From contig QHUB01000012.1 of the NCBI GenBank assembly GCA_003221035.1, positions 1-64,000 on the forward strand: 64,000 bases of DNA, given 5' to 3'. The notes under the pieces are model-generated. The model was not told the origin of the DNA. It made no database searches and saw only the letters and a program-made list of their open reading frames with translations. Position 1 is the stretch's first letter; every line of letters starts with the position of its first letter. The translations under genes were made by a program, and so were the position numbers. This document shows positions 52,076-61,714 of this stretch, one piece after another. This DNA comes from Gemmatimonadota bacterium. Lineage in GTDB: Bacteria; Gemmatimonadota; Gemmatimonadetes; Gemmatimonadales; GWC2-71-9.

Positions 52076-53500
52076 TTATGCTGGACTTCGCTCCAGCGCC
52101 CATTTCGCCGCCGCGCGCTGCATCAGTGCCTGCCCATGCCATGCGCACAGCACGGGCAGTTCTCCGGGAATCTGATTCGCGAGACGCGGATGGGCAAAGA
52201 GGATCACGAGCGTCGTGTGTGGGGCAAGCTGCTCGAGTTGCGCAATCGATCGTGCTCCCAAATCCGCCCGGCCCTTCCATGACCGCGGCTCAGCATAGAC
52301 GAGAATCAGGTGCCTGGTGTCGGGTGTCGCGGAAAGCTGGAAACCGTGCGCGGCTAGAGTCTTCGCAAACACGTCGCGCGGCGGAATCGAATACGGGCCG
52401 CCGACATCGTCGTCGACAATCGTGACGCTGATGGTCTTGCCGAGTCGCGGCGCTTCACCCCGCACCATGTGCAGCGCCCGATCCGCCAATCCATCGGCGA
52501 ACTTCCGGTGCTCAGCGAGCTCGGATTCCTCCACAGGGGACCCCAGATCCCGACTCCAGTCTCCTAACGTCCGGTCGTACCGCGCGATCGCCTGCTCTAT
52601 CCGCGCCGCGTCCACGCGCTCGAGTGCCCGGACCACGCCAGCCCAATCGGTCGGATAGAGCAGCATGTCACAGCCCGCTGTCACCGCGGCGACCGCGGCG
52701 TCACCCTCGGGCGCCGCCGCCGTCGCGCCCCCCATGATGAAGGCGTCGGTCACGGTGAGCCCCCGAAAGCCCAGCGTGTCGCGAAGATAGCCGAGGATGA
52801 TGGGCGACAGTCCCGCGGCGGCGCCGCTCGCGTCCCAGCGCGGAAACGACACGAACGCCGGCATCACGCTGCCGACGCCGGCATCCACCGCCGCCCTGAA
52901 CGGCGCCACATCGACGCGCTGGACCTCGTCGCCGAGAGCCTCGACGACCGGCAATCCCTCATGCGAGTCGGTGGTCGTGCGCCCATGTCCGGGGAAATGC
53001 TTCGCGCACGCCATCACGCCGTGCTCCTGGCACCCCTTGACCCAGGCCGCCGCGTGCGCGCCGACCGCCTGCGGGTCTGCGCCGAACGAGCGCGTCTGGA
53101 CGATCGGATTCCGCGGCTCGATGTCGAGATCGCACACCGGGGCGAATACCCAGTTGAGCCCCACCGATTGCGCCTCGGCGCCGGTGATCTGGCCGCATGC
53201 ATGGGTGGCGTCGAGATCGTTGAGGTAGCCGAGCGCGGCGGGCGGCGGAAGCTCGGTGAGACCCTTTACCTGCTGGCCGGGACCACGCTCGAAGTCCGAG
53301 CCGAGGAGAAGCGGCCTGCCGGCGGTGTCCCGCAAGGCGCTCGTGAGCGCGGCGACTGCGGCGCGGGTGCCGCCGAAGAGAATGAACCCGCCGACACCGG
53401 CGGTGAGGGCCTGCTCGATCTTGGCGCGCTCAGATCGGAATGAGCCGCGCCGCCAACGGAGCGCTGGGCACACGAGACGAGCCTGCGAGACAGTCCCCAT
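52076..53500 (-). CDS. nagZ: Glycoside hydrolase family 3 beta-N-acetylglucosaminidase (NagZ-like)
   Basis: 474 aa. GH3 catalytic barrel with LLLGSDFERGPGQQV, the NagZ-type general-acid loop ACAKHFPGHGRTTTDSHEG (KHFPGHG and Asp/His), and the nucleophile Asp in GLTVTDAFIMGG. A C-terminal domain of about 130 residues follows, as in two-domain NagZ proteins of Bacteroidetes/Bacillus type. It releases GlcNAc from 1,6-anhydro-MurNAc muropeptides. No signal peptide is seen, so it is probably cytoplasmic. The ATG at 53500 overlaps the anmK stop by one base (TGATG). Part of the murQ-anmK-nagZ recycling operon. Confidence 0.9.
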   Translation of the reverse strand: MGTVSQARLVCPALRWRRGSFRSERAKIEQALTAGVGGFILFGGTRAAVAALTSALRDTAGRPLLLGSDFERGPGQQVKGLTELPPPAALGYLNDLDATHACGQITGAEAQSVGLNWVFAPVCDLDIEPRNPIVQTRSFGADPQAVGAHAAAWVKGCQEHGVMACAKHFPGHGRTTTDSHEGLPVVEALGDEVQRVDVAPFRAAVDAGVGSVMPAFVSFPRWDASGAAAGLSPIILGYLRDTLGFRGLTVTDAFIMGGATAAAPEGDAAVAAVTAGCDMLLYPTDWAGVVRALERVDAARIEQAIARYDRTLGDWSRDLGSPVEESELAEHRKFADGLADRALHMVRGEAPRLGKTISVTIVDDDVGGPYSIPPRDVFAKTLAAHGFQLSATPDTRHLILVYAEPRSWKGRADLGARSIAQLEQLAPHTTLVILFAHPRLANQIPGELPVLCAWHGQALMQRAAAKWALERSPA

Positions 53501-54612
53501 CAAGCCGGCGTGATGTGCCCCAGCACCCTCGGCCCCCGCGCCCCCGTCGCCGCCGGCAAATTTCCCGCCTTCCCGGAGACCGTCTGAAGCCCCAGGAATG
53601 CGAATGCCACCGCCTCCTTGGCTTCGCCGTTGAAGAACAGCTGATCGAACAATACGACGGGGCGCGGCTGAATCTTCGCCGCCAACCGCTCGACCAGCGC
53701 GGGATTCTTTGCTCCGCCGCCCGAGATCACGACCTCGGCCGTACTGTCCTTCCCCCACGTCGCGATGGCGCGGCCGATCGTCTCGGCCGTCAGCGCCGTG
53801 GCGGTCGCGACCGCGTCGTTATCGGAGCCGCCGGCTTTTTTGACACGCGCAAGCAGCTTGTCCGCGTATTCGACCCCGTACCGTTCCCGGCCCGTGCTTT
53901 TCGGCGGCTGCTGCGCGAAGTACGGATCGGCCAGCAACTCATCGAGAACCTTTGTCATGGCGCGGCCACGTCGCGCCCGCTCACCACCGACGTCGTAGGT
54001 CGCCTCGGGATCGACACGACGCGTGACCGAGTCGATGACCCCCACGCCCGGTCCCGTATCGAACGCGAACGCTCCCTCCGCCACGCCCCGCTTCGGCACC
54101 CACGTGACGTTTGCAATTCCGCCAATGTTGAGCAGCCAGCGCCCGCGCTGCTCGTGCCCAAACAGCATGACGTCGGCGAGCGGCACGAGCGGCGCCCCCT
54201 GCCCTCCGGCCGCGACATCGCGCGCGCGGAAATCGCTCACCACCCGGACCCCGACGCGCTCAGCCAGCACCGCCGCGTCGCCGAGCTGGAAGGTGGCGTG
54301 GCCCGGCTCGTGCCAGATGGTTTGGCCATGCGATGCGACGAATGAGAGATCGCGCGGCGAGACGCGCGCCTGCGCGAGCAGCGCCAGCACGGCGCCGGCA
54401 AATCGCTCACCCAGGGCCACGTGCAGAAACGCCACGTCCTTCGGCGTTCCACGGGCTATCGCATCGATGATCGCGCCGCGTTCGGCGGTCGAGTATGGCT
54501 CCTGCCGGAAGGAAACGAGCTCGACCTTGCCATCACCGAGCCGCACCAGGGCCGTCGAAATGCCGTCGAGCGAGGTGCCCGACATGACGCCGACCGCGAG
54601 CGTGGCGCTCAC
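53500..54612 (-). CDS. anmK: 1,6-anhydro-N-acetylmuramic acid kinase
   Basis: Converts anhydro-MurNAc and ATP to MurNAc-6-phosphate, which the adjacent MurQ then uses. 370 aa, normal length. Signatures are VGVMSGTSLDGISTALV (phosphate loop), SFVASHGQTIWHEPG, the RWLLNIGGIANVT segment, and FDTGPGVGVID with the catalytic Asp region, then VISGGGAKNPALVERL. GTG start overlapping the murQ stop by 4 bases. Confidence 0.97.
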   Translation of the reverse strand: MSATLAVGVMSGTSLDGISTALVRLGDGKVELVSFRQEPYSTAERGAIIDAIARGTPKDVAFLHVALGERFAGAVLALLAQARVSPRDLSFVASHGQTIWHEPGHATFQLGDAAVLAERVGVRVVSDFRARDVAAGGQGAPLVPLADVMLFGHEQRGRWLLNIGGIANVTWVPKRGVAEGAFAFDTGPGVGVIDSVTRRVDPEATYDVGGERARRGRAMTKVLDELLADPYFAQQPPKSTGRERYGVEYADKLLARVKKAGGSDNDAVATATALTAETIGRAIATWGKDSTAEVVISGGGAKNPALVERLAAKIQPRPVVLFDQLFFNGEAKEAVAFAFLGLQTVSGKAGNLPAATGARGPRVLGHITPA

Positions 54613-55550
54613 GCGCGCGTGACGGCCGGAGGGTCGCCCACGACAGGACGGACAAAACCGCCGGCCTCGTTCAACAGCTTGCGGGCGGCATCGGCGCCGA
54701 TTTTGCGGCGAACCATCACGATCGCGACCTTCACGCTGCCACCGGCCTGGCCGATGGCCCCACGTGCCTCGTCGCGCGACACGCCACCCACCTCCATCAC
54801 GATCCGCTCGCCGCGGTCATGCAGCTTGGAGCTCAACGCCATCAAGTCCACCATCAGATTCCCGTAGACCTTGCCGAGCCGGATCATGGCGCCGGTGCTG
54901 AGCGAGTTGAGCACGAGCTTGGTTGCGGTGCCGGCCTTGAGACGCGTCGACCCGGTGATCACCTCGGGTCCGGTAACGGGATTGATGATGACATCGCACG
55001 TATCGGCGAGAACCTTGGGAGGCGCCGAGCACGTGACGAGGACCGTCCTGGCACCGATGGTCTGTGCGCGACCCAACGCAGCCCGCACATACGGCGTGGT
55101 CCCGCTCGCGGCGATCCCGACGACGACGTCCAATTTCGTGACTCCGGCGGTATCCACCGCGGCCATCCCGGCGTTGATGTCGTCTTCAGCGCCCTCGGCG
55201 CTCTTCACGAGTGCGCCATATCCACCCGCGATCACCCCAACCACCATCGTAGGCGGTACGCTGAACGTCGGCGGGCATTCGGAGGCATCGAGGACGCCGA
55301 GGCGGCCGGATGTGCCGGCGCCGACGTATACGAGGCGGCCCCCCCCCTTGAAGGCCGCGACGACGAGATCGATCGCGCGGGCGATGTGCTCCCGTTCCCC
55401 GCGCACCACGCCGGCGATAGCGGCGTCCTCGGCATTCATGATGTCCACGATTTCCAGGCTCGACGCGACGTCGACCCGTTCCGAGCGCGGGTTGCGCTGC
55501 TCGGTGGCACGGGGGTCGTGGAAGTCCGGAGGGCTGGGGCGGTTTGTCAT
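54609..55550 (-). CDS. murQ: N-acetylmuramic acid 6-phosphate etherase
   Basis: Cleaves the lactyl ether of MurNAc-6-phosphate, giving GlcNAc-6-phosphate and lactate. 313 aa with a SIS domain: RLVYVGAGTSGRLGVLDASE, the catalytic-Glu segment KSAEGAEDD, VVGIAASGTTPYV, and ITGSTRLKAGTATKLVLNSL. Complete and typical. It is the first gene of the recycling operon and divergent from the gamma-glutamyltransferase gene, with only 28 bases between the two start codons. Confidence 0.97.
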   Translation of the reverse strand: MTNRPSPPDFHDPRATEQRNPRSERVDVASSLEIVDIMNAEDAAIAGVVRGEREHIARAIDLVVAAFKGGGRLVYVGAGTSGRLGVLDASECPPTFSVPPTMVVGVIAGGYGALVKSAEGAEDDINAGMAAVDTAGVTKLDVVVGIAASGTTPYVRAALGRAQTIGARTVLVTCSAPPKVLADTCDVIINPVTGPEVITGSTRLKAGTATKLVLNSLSTGAMIRLGKVYGNLMVDLMALSSKLHDRGERIVMEVGGVSRDEARGAIGQAGGSVKVAIVMVRRKIGADAARKLLNEAGGFVRPVVGDPPAVTRA

Positions 55551-55578
55551 GGGTGAGAATTAGACGATAAGATTACGA

Positions 55579-57300
55579 ATGCGAAAGATCCTCGCTCTCG
55601 TCATCGTCTCGCTGTTTGTGGCTTGCGCTCCGCCCAAGCCGACCGGGCCCGCGCCGATCAGCGGGAGAGCCGTCATCCCCGCGACCTGGACGCTGCGGTC
55701 ACGCCCGGTCACCGGGCGCCACGCGATGGTGGTCTCCGCGCACCCGCTCGCCACGCAGGCCGGCGTCGAAATCCTCAAGAAGGGCGGCAACGCCATCGAC
55801 GCCGCCGTCGCCGTGGGCTTCGCGCTCGAGGTGGTGCTGCCCGATGCCGGCAATATCGGGGGCGGCGGGTTTATCGTGCATCGCACAGCTGGTGGCGAGG
55901 TCACCGCGCTCGACTATCGCGAGACCGCGCCCGCGGCGGCGACGCACAACATGTTTCTCGACGCCGGCGGCAATCCGACCGACAAGAGCGAGATCGGCCA
56001 CCTGGCCTCCGGAGTACCGGGCTCCGTCGCGGGGATGTACGAAGCGTGGAAGAAATACGGCAGTCTGCCGTGGGCGTCGCTGATCGCACCGGCAATTCGC
56101 CTCGCGCAGGGGCACGTGGTCGATTCGGCGCGCAGCCGGGACATTCGCTCCGACCGGGAGCTGCTCGCGCGGTTTCCGGCCAGCCGGGTGCAGTTCCTCG
56201 TGAGCGACAGCGCGCCTCCGCCGGGAGCGACGTGGCGCCAGCCCGACCTCGTGCGCACGCTGCAGCTGATCAGCGACTCAGGGCCGGAGGTGTTCTACAA
56301 GGGACAGATCGCCGACATGATCGTCGCGGAAATGCAGCGCGGCGGCGGCCTGATCACCAAGGACGATCTCCGCCGCTATCGCGCCAAATGGCGCACCCCG
56401 ATCAAACTCACGTACCGCGGCCACACGATCTACTCGATGCCGCCCGCCAGCTCGGGTGGCGTCACGATGGGCGAGATCCTCAACATCCTCGAGGGCTACG
56501 ATACGCTGCCCGCGTTCGGCACACCGGCCTACGTGCACATCGTCACCGAAGCGATGCGCCGGGCGTTCATCGACCGCAACCGCTGGCTTGGCGATCCCGA
56601 TTTTGTGGACATGCCGCTCGAGCGGCTGCTCTCCAAGTCCTATGCGGCGACGTTACGTGCCCAGATCGATCCCACGCACGCGACGCCCACGCCTCCGCAA
56701 CCGGCAGCCGGCGAGGCCACGCACACGACGCACTACTCGATCGTGGACTCGATGGGCAATGCGGCATCTGTGACCACGACCTTGAACGGCGGCTTCGGCA
56801 GCGGGGTGACGGTCACGGGCGCCGGGTTCCTCCTCAACAACGAAATGGACGACTTCGCGACGGCGCCGGGCAAGCCGAACATGTATGGGCTCGTGCAGGG
56901 CGAGGCGAACGCCGTCGCCGGTGGAAAACGGATGCTCTCGGCGATGGCGCCGTCGATCGTGCTCGACAGCGCCGGCAATCTTCAGATGGTCGTGGGCACG
57001 CCGGGCGGCCCGACGATCATCACGAGCGTCACGCAGGTGATTCTCAACGTGCTCGACCAGCACATGAGCCTGCCCGACGCTGTCGCGGCGCCCCGGATCC
57101 ATCACCAGGCGCTCCCGGACCAGACCTACTACGAGCGCGGCGGCTTGAGCGACGCGACCGTGCGCGCGCTCGAGGCGATGGGGCATAAAATGGAACAGCG
57201 GCGTGGGACGAGCGGGATCATTGCGGCGATAGCAAAAACCGCCGGCGGCTGGGTCGGTGTTGCGGACCCACGCTACGCCGGCGGTGCTTTAGGCTTTTAA
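55579..57300 (+). CDS. ggt: Gamma-glutamyltransferase, lipoprotein form
   Basis: 573 aa. Lipoprotein signal MRKILALVIVSLFVAC, then the large-subunit part (HPLATQAGVEILKKGGNAIDAAVA, LPDAGNIGGGGFIVHR). The autoprocessing site and nucleophile Thr lie in EATHTTHYSIVDS, followed by small-subunit GSGVTVTGAGFLLNNEMDDF and MLSAMAPSIVLD. It hydrolyses or transfers gamma-glutamyl groups of glutathione and related peptides in the periplasm, supplying cysteinyl-glycine. Stands alone; convergent with the next gene, 8 bases apart. Confidence 0.95.
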   Translation: MRKILALVIVSLFVACAPPKPTGPAPISGRAVIPATWTLRSRPVTGRHAMVVSAHPLATQAGVEILKKGGNAIDAAVAVGFALEVVLPDAGNIGGGGFIVHRTAGGEVTALDYRETAPAAATHNMFLDAGGNPTDKSEIGHLASGVPGSVAGMYEAWKKYGSLPWASLIAPAIRLAQGHVVDSARSRDIRSDRELLARFPASRVQFLVSDSAPPPGATWRQPDLVRTLQLISDSGPEVFYKGQIADMIVAEMQRGGGLITKDDLRRYRAKWRTPIKLTYRGHTIYSMPPASSGGVTMGEILNILEGYDTLPAFGTPAYVHIVTEAMRRAFIDRNRWLGDPDFVDMPLERLLSKSYAATLRAQIDPTHATPTPPQPAAGEATHTTHYSIVDSMGNAASVTTTLNGGFGSGVTVTGAGFLLNNEMDDFATAPGKPNMYGLVQGEANAVAGGKRMLSAMAPSIVLDSAGNLQMVVGTPGGPTIITSVTQVILNVLDQHMSLPDAVAAPRIHHQALPDQTYYERGGLSDATVRALEAMGHKMEQRRGTSGIIAAIAKTAGGWVGVADPRYAGGALGF

Positions 57301-57308
57301 CAGCTAGC

Positions 57309-58073
57309 TTATTGCGACTTCTGGTTGAGATCGCCGCGGTCAACGGCAACCTTCATCGGCTCGGTAACGGTCGCGATGATATGCGAGCCATCCGGCAGCA
57401 CGACATCCATGTCCTTGGTCTCGACGGCCACACCCGCGCCGGCGATGCCACCCACCACGGCGCCGATCACGGTGCCCTTGGTGTTCTTGGACAGGATCTG
57501 ACCGACCACCGCGCCTGCGGCGGCGCCGACGCCAACCTTCGCGGCGTCCCCACCGTTGATGGCCTGTTTGCGATACTCCTTGCCCTGCACGGAGTCGATG
57601 GTGGCGCGAATCGGGAACGTCTTGCCGCTCGACTCGACCGTCGTCAACGCCAACGTCAAAGTGCCCGGGGTACGGCGGTTCGGAGCGGGCTTCACCGCCA
57701 CCACGCTGCCGTTCACCGTCGCGCCCTGCGGCACCACCACGGTGCCCGAGGCGTCCCGCACGTCCGTCGCGACCTTCGCCGTGAAGGTGTCGCCGGGCTT
57801 GTTTTTCCGGGAGCTGAGCTCCTGGTTGATCGTCAGATCGAGATGCGTGCCTGCCGGGACGGTCAGGGACACTGGCAGGTCGGACTGATCGCGCGCAGTG
57901 TTATCGCGATTATTGGCCGTACCCCGATCGTTGTTGTAGTTCTGATCCGAAGCCTGATTCCGCTGGTCCACGGGTCGATCGGGCTGGCCAGCTTGCCCTC
58001 CTTTTGGCGAACAGGCGCCGAACGTGGCGACGCTCGTCAAAACGGCCAGGGCGATCCAGTTATTCCGGGTCAT
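57309..58073 (-). CDS. Glycine-zipper lipoprotein
   Basis: 254 aa. Lipoprotein signal (MTRNNWIALAVLTSVATFGAC) and a low-complexity Asn/Gln/Asp/Arg stretch (~25-65). A beta domain with the repeated theme LPVSLTVPAGTHLDLTINQ, DTFTAKVATDV and VVPQGATVNGSVV follows. A glycine-zipper segment (VGVGAAAGAVVGQILSKN, VIGAVVGGIAGAGVAVETK) typical of outer-membrane lipoproteins of SlyB/17-kDa type comes near the C-terminus. GAGAGGAA precedes the ATG. Likely an envelope structural protein. Confidence 0.82.
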   Translation of the reverse strand: MTRNNWIALAVLTSVATFGACSPKGGQAGQPDRPVDQRNQASDQNYNNDRGTANNRDNTARDQSDLPVSLTVPAGTHLDLTINQELSSRKNKPGDTFTAKVATDVRDASGTVVVPQGATVNGSVVAVKPAPNRRTPGTLTLALTTVESSGKTFPIRATIDSVQGKEYRKQAINGGDAAKVGVGAAAGAVVGQILSKNTKGTVIGAVVGGIAGAGVAVETKDMDVVLPDGSHIIATVTEPMKVAVDRGDLNQKSQ

Positions 58074-58205
58074 GGGTTCCTCTCGGTTCTTGAGTTAGCT
58101 GCATGACGCCAAAAAAAGCGAACTCGCCCTCGACCCGGTATTACTCGCAGGTTTCCATTCATTGGATGTAGTGGCTCAACCCTTGGAATGACACGGGAGC
58201 TCTGA

Positions 58206-59897
58206 ATGCGCCTCGCGACCCAAAGTTCACCCGCAGACGTCGTGATCGTCGGCTCAGGAGCCGGCGGCGGTATGGCGGCGTACGTCCTGACGCGCGCCGG
58301 CGTGAACGTGACCGTGCTCGAGGCCGGCGGTCCGTGGGACAACACGAAAGACTCCGCGATGTTCACGTGGCCCTACCAATCGCCGCGCCGCGGAGCCTCG
58401 ACGAAAGAGCGGCCGTTCGGGGAGTTCGACGGCTGCATCGGTGGCTGGGAGATCGCGGGCGAGCCCTACACCGTCGCCAAAGGCGACAAGTTCCGCTGGT
58501 GGCGCGCCCGGATGGTCGGCGGCAGGACCAATCACTGGGGTCGCATCTCGCTGCGCTTCGGGCCCCGCGACTTCAAGGCGAAGTCGTTCGACGGCCTGGG
58601 CGACGACTGGCCGATCAGCTACGACGACATCAAACCGTACTACGAGAAGCTCGAAAGGCTGGTCGGCGTGTTCGGCAGCATTGAAAACGTGCCCAACGCT
58701 CCCGACAGCATCTTCCTGCCGCCGCCGAAGCCGCGCTGCTACGAGCTCCTGGTGCAGCAGGCGGCCAAGCGTCTCAATGTGACGTGCGTGCCGTCGCGCC
58801 TTTCGATCCTGACGAAGCCGCTCAATGGTCGAGCGGCCTGTCACTACTGCGGCCAGTGCAATCGGGGCTGCAAGACGAACTCGAACTTCACGTCGACCAA
58901 TGTCCTTATCGCCCCCGCCCTTCAGACCGGCAAGCTCACGCTCAAAACGAACGCGATGGCGCGCGAGATCACGCTCGACCGGAGCGGGAAGGCGAACGGC
59001 GTCATCTACATCGATACGAAGGATGGGAGCGAGCATCGCATCGACGCGCGCGTGGTCGTCGTCGCGGCGAGCGCCTGCGAGACATCGCGCCTCCTGCTCA
59101 ACTCCAAGTCGGCGTCGTTCCCGAACGGCCTGGCGAACGGCAGTGGCACGGTCGGGAAATACCTCACGGACACGACCGGCACCGATGCGGGCGGGTTTGT
59201 TCCCAAGATGATGGATCCCGTCATGCACAACCACGACGGCGTGGGCGGCATGCACGTCTACATGCCGTGGTGGCTCGACAACAAAAAGCTCGACTTCCCG
59301 CGCGGCTATCACATCGAGGTCTGGGGCGGAACCGACTTGCCGTCGGCCGGGTTCGGCGGCGGCATCCAGGACCAGCAGGGCGGCGGCTACGGCAAGCAGC
59401 TCAAGAACGACTACCGTCGCTATTATGGCGCCTACATCGGGTTCTCGGGTCGCGGCGAGATGATTCCGAACGAGGGCAGCTACTGCGAGATCGACCCCGA
59501 TGTCATGGACAAGTGGGGGATCCCCGTGTTGCGCTTCCACTGGAAGTTCACCGATCACGAGTACCTGCAGGTCAAGCACATGCAGGAAACCTTCCGGTCG
59601 CTGATCACGGAGATGGGCGGCACCCCGTGGGGCGACATGCCGAGCAAGGAGGACGGCTACGGCATCGCCGCCGGCGGGGTCATCATCCACGAGCTCGGCG
59701 GGGCGCGCATGGGAGCCGATCCCAAGAGCTCGGTCGTGAACGCCAACTGCCAGACGCACGACGTCCCGAACCTCTTCGTGGCGGACGGAGGTCCGTTCAC
59801 CTCGCAGGCGGACAAGAACCCCACGTGGACGATCATGGCTCTCTCGTGGCGGACGTCGGAGTACATCGCTGACCAATTGAAAAAGAGGGCGCTATGA
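58206..59897 (+). CDS. GMC-family FAD sugar dehydrogenase large subunit
   Basis: 563 aa flavoprotein. N-terminal FAD motif VIVGSGAGGGMAAYVLTRAG, RMVGGRTNHWGRIS, a cysteine cluster CHYCGQCNRGC (~211-221) that could hold an Fe-S centre or disulfides, and C-terminal HELGGARMGADP with LFVADGGPFTS. It lacks a signal peptide, but the next gene encodes a Tat-carrying small subunit, so it is probably exported as a complex. Related complexes oxidise sugar C1 or C3 hydroxyls and pass electrons to the respiratory chain. GGGAG lies 7 bases before the ATG. Confidence 0.92.
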   Translation: MRLATQSSPADVVIVGSGAGGGMAAYVLTRAGVNVTVLEAGGPWDNTKDSAMFTWPYQSPRRGASTKERPFGEFDGCIGGWEIAGEPYTVAKGDKFRWWRARMVGGRTNHWGRISLRFGPRDFKAKSFDGLGDDWPISYDDIKPYYEKLERLVGVFGSIENVPNAPDSIFLPPPKPRCYELLVQQAAKRLNVTCVPSRLSILTKPLNGRAACHYCGQCNRGCKTNSNFTSTNVLIAPALQTGKLTLKTNAMAREITLDRSGKANGVIYIDTKDGSEHRIDARVVVVAASACETSRLLLNSKSASFPNGLANGSGTVGKYLTDTTGTDAGGFVPKMMDPVMHNHDGVGGMHVYMPWWLDNKKLDFPRGYHIEVWGGTDLPSAGFGGGIQDQQGGGYGKQLKNDYRRYYGAYIGFSGRGEMIPNEGSYCEIDPDVMDKWGIPVLRFHWKFTDHEYLQVKHMQETFRSLITEMGGTPWGDMPSKEDGYGIAAGGVIIHELGGARMGADPKSSVVNANCQTHDVPNLFVADGGPFTSQADKNPTWTIMALSWRTSEYIADQLKKRAL

Positions 59898-60475
59898 AAA
59901 GGCGTGAAGCGGTAGGGGCAATGGCGCTGGCCGCCCTCGGGGCGGCATTCAAGTGGACGCCGGCTGAAGCGCGGCGAGTGGCGGGGCTCGTCAGGGAAGC
60001 TGCGACGCCGTTTGCCCCGTCGTTCTTCACGCCGCACGAGTGGGAGACGGTGCGCCTGCTCGTGGACCTCATCATCCCGCGCGACGAGCGTTCCGGGAGC
60101 GCCACCGAGGCCGGCGTGCCGGAATTCATGGACTTCATGATGACCGACCGGCCGGATGGCCAGACCGCGATGCGCGGGGGGCTCGCCTGGCTCGACAACG
60201 AATGCATCGAGCGTTTCGGAAAGAGCTTCGTCACCTGCTCGGATGGTGAACGGACGACGGTTCTCGACGAGATCGCGTATCCCAAGAAGGCCAAACCCGA
60301 GATGAGCCAGGGCGTCGCCTTCTTCAACATGTTCCGCGATTTGACGGCGTCGGGATTCTGGTCCAGCAAGATGGGCGTCGACGATCTCGGCTATCAGGGC
60401 AACACCTTCGTGGCGGAATGGAAGGGATGTCCGCCGGAAGCGCTGCAAAAACTCGGCGTCCGCTATGAGGGTTGA
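59894..60475 (+). CDS. Gluconate 2-dehydrogenase subunit 3-type small subunit, Tat signal
   Basis: 193 aa. Twin-arginine start (MKRREAVGAMALAALGAAF) and the family core FTPHEWETVRLLVDLIIPRDE, GVPEFMDFMMTD, then GVAFFNMFRDLTASGFWSS. In known GMC dehydrogenase complexes this subunit is needed for folding and carries the catalytic subunit through the Tat pathway. It overlaps the GMC gene by 4 bases (ATGA) and is followed directly by the Gfo/Idh gene. Confidence 0.92.
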   Translation: MKRREAVGAMALAALGAAFKWTPAEARRVAGLVREAATPFAPSFFTPHEWETVRLLVDLIIPRDERSGSATEAGVPEFMDFMMTDRPDGQTAMRGGLAWLDNECIERFGKSFVTCSDGERTTVLDEIAYPKKAKPEMSQGVAFFNMFRDLTASGFWSSKMGVDDLGYQGNTFVAEWKGCPPEALQKLGVRYEG

Positions 60476-61714
60476 ATGACGAAGCGACTGGGAATCGGCA
60501 TGGTGGGGAGCGGTTTCAACGCCAAATTCCACCTCCTGGGCTTCCAGGGCGTGCGCAACGCCGACGTGCTGGGAGTCTGGAGTCCCAACCACACCAACGC
60601 CGCCGACACTGCCGCGATGTCGACGCAATTAGGCGTCGGCGATGCCAAGCCGTATCCGTCGATCGCCGCCATGGTCGAAGATCCCGCGATCGATGCGATC
60701 TGGGTGTCGGGACCGAACCACGCGCGGATCGAGAACGTCGAGGAAGTCGTCAGCACGCTCGAGCGCGGCAAGGGCGCACTCCTGGGCATCGCGTGTGAGA
60801 AGCCCTTGGCGAGGAACGTGAGTGAGGCCAAACAGGTGCTGGATTTGGTCAGTAAGGTCGGGCTGCCGCACGGGTATCTCGAGAATCAGGTGTTCGCGCC
60901 GCCGGTCGAGGTGGGGCGGAATCTCTTGTGGGCGCGCGGCGCCAAAACGACCGGTCGGCCGTATCTCGCGCGTGCCGCCGAAGAGCACAGTGGGCCGCAC
61001 GCGCCCTGGTTCTGGCAGGGCAAGCTCCAGGGCGGCGGCGTGCTCAATGACATGATGTGCCACTCGTCGTTGCTCGTGCAGCACCTGCTCACCGATCCGG
61101 CCAAGCCGGTCTCATCGCTTCGACCGACGCGCGTGACCGGGCACATCGCCAGCCTGAAGTGGAGCCGTCCGGCCTACAGCAAAAGGCTCACGGCCACGAT
61201 GGGCAAGGACGTCAATTACGACAAAACGCCGTCGGAAGATTTTGCCAGCGTGATTATTGAATTCCAGACCGACGACGGCCAGAAGGTCCTCGGCGAAGCG
61301 ACGACGTCGTGGAGCTTCGTCGGCGCCGGCCTCCGTCTCTCCGCCGAGCTGCTCGGCCCTGAGTACTCGCTGCAGTGGAATTCGCTCGACTCGGGACTGA
61401 AGCTGTTCTTCAGTCGTGAGGTCATGGGCAAGACAGGAGAGGACCTCGTCGAAAAGCAAAACGCCGAGATGGGACAGATGCCCGTCGTCGCCGGAGAGGC
61501 GTGGGTCTACGGGTATGAGGCCGAGGATCGCTATTTCGTGGACTGCTTCCTCAACAAGAGAAAACCGTGGCTGACATTCGATGACGGCTTGCAGGTCGTG
61601 AAGGTCTTGATGACGGCCTACATGAGCGCCGAGCAGGGAAAGACGCTCGATTTCCCGGGGCCGGGCGTCGACACGTTCGTCCCCGCGGTCGCGAAAGGGA
61701 CCTGGAAACCATGA
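60476..61714 (+). CDS. Cytosolic Gfo/Idh/MocA family oxidoreductase
   Basis: 412 aa NAD(P)-dependent oxidoreductase fold: Rossmann opening LGIGMVGSGFNAKFHLLGFQG, IWVSGPNHARIENV, and the EKP motif in ACEKPLARNVSEA. The C-terminal domain has GGGVLNDMMCHSSLLVQHLL. No signal peptide, unlike the paralogue at 4687-6000, so it acts in the cytoplasm, for example reducing an imported keto-sugar. Starts immediately after the small-subunit stop and overlaps the DUF1080 gene by 4 bases. Confidence 0.92.
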   Translation: MTKRLGIGMVGSGFNAKFHLLGFQGVRNADVLGVWSPNHTNAADTAAMSTQLGVGDAKPYPSIAAMVEDPAIDAIWVSGPNHARIENVEEVVSTLERGKGALLGIACEKPLARNVSEAKQVLDLVSKVGLPHGYLENQVFAPPVEVGRNLLWARGAKTTGRPYLARAAEEHSGPHAPWFWQGKLQGGGVLNDMMCHSSLLVQHLLTDPAKPVSSLRPTRVTGHIASLKWSRPAYSKRLTATMGKDVNYDKTPSEDFASVIIEFQTDDGQKVLGEATTSWSFVGAGLRLSAELLGPEYSLQWNSLDSGLKLFFSREVMGKTGEDLVEKQNAEMGQMPVVAGEAWVYGYEAEDRYFVDCFLNKRKPWLTFDDGLQVVKVLMTAYMSAEQGKTLDFPGPGVDTFVPAVAKGTWKP

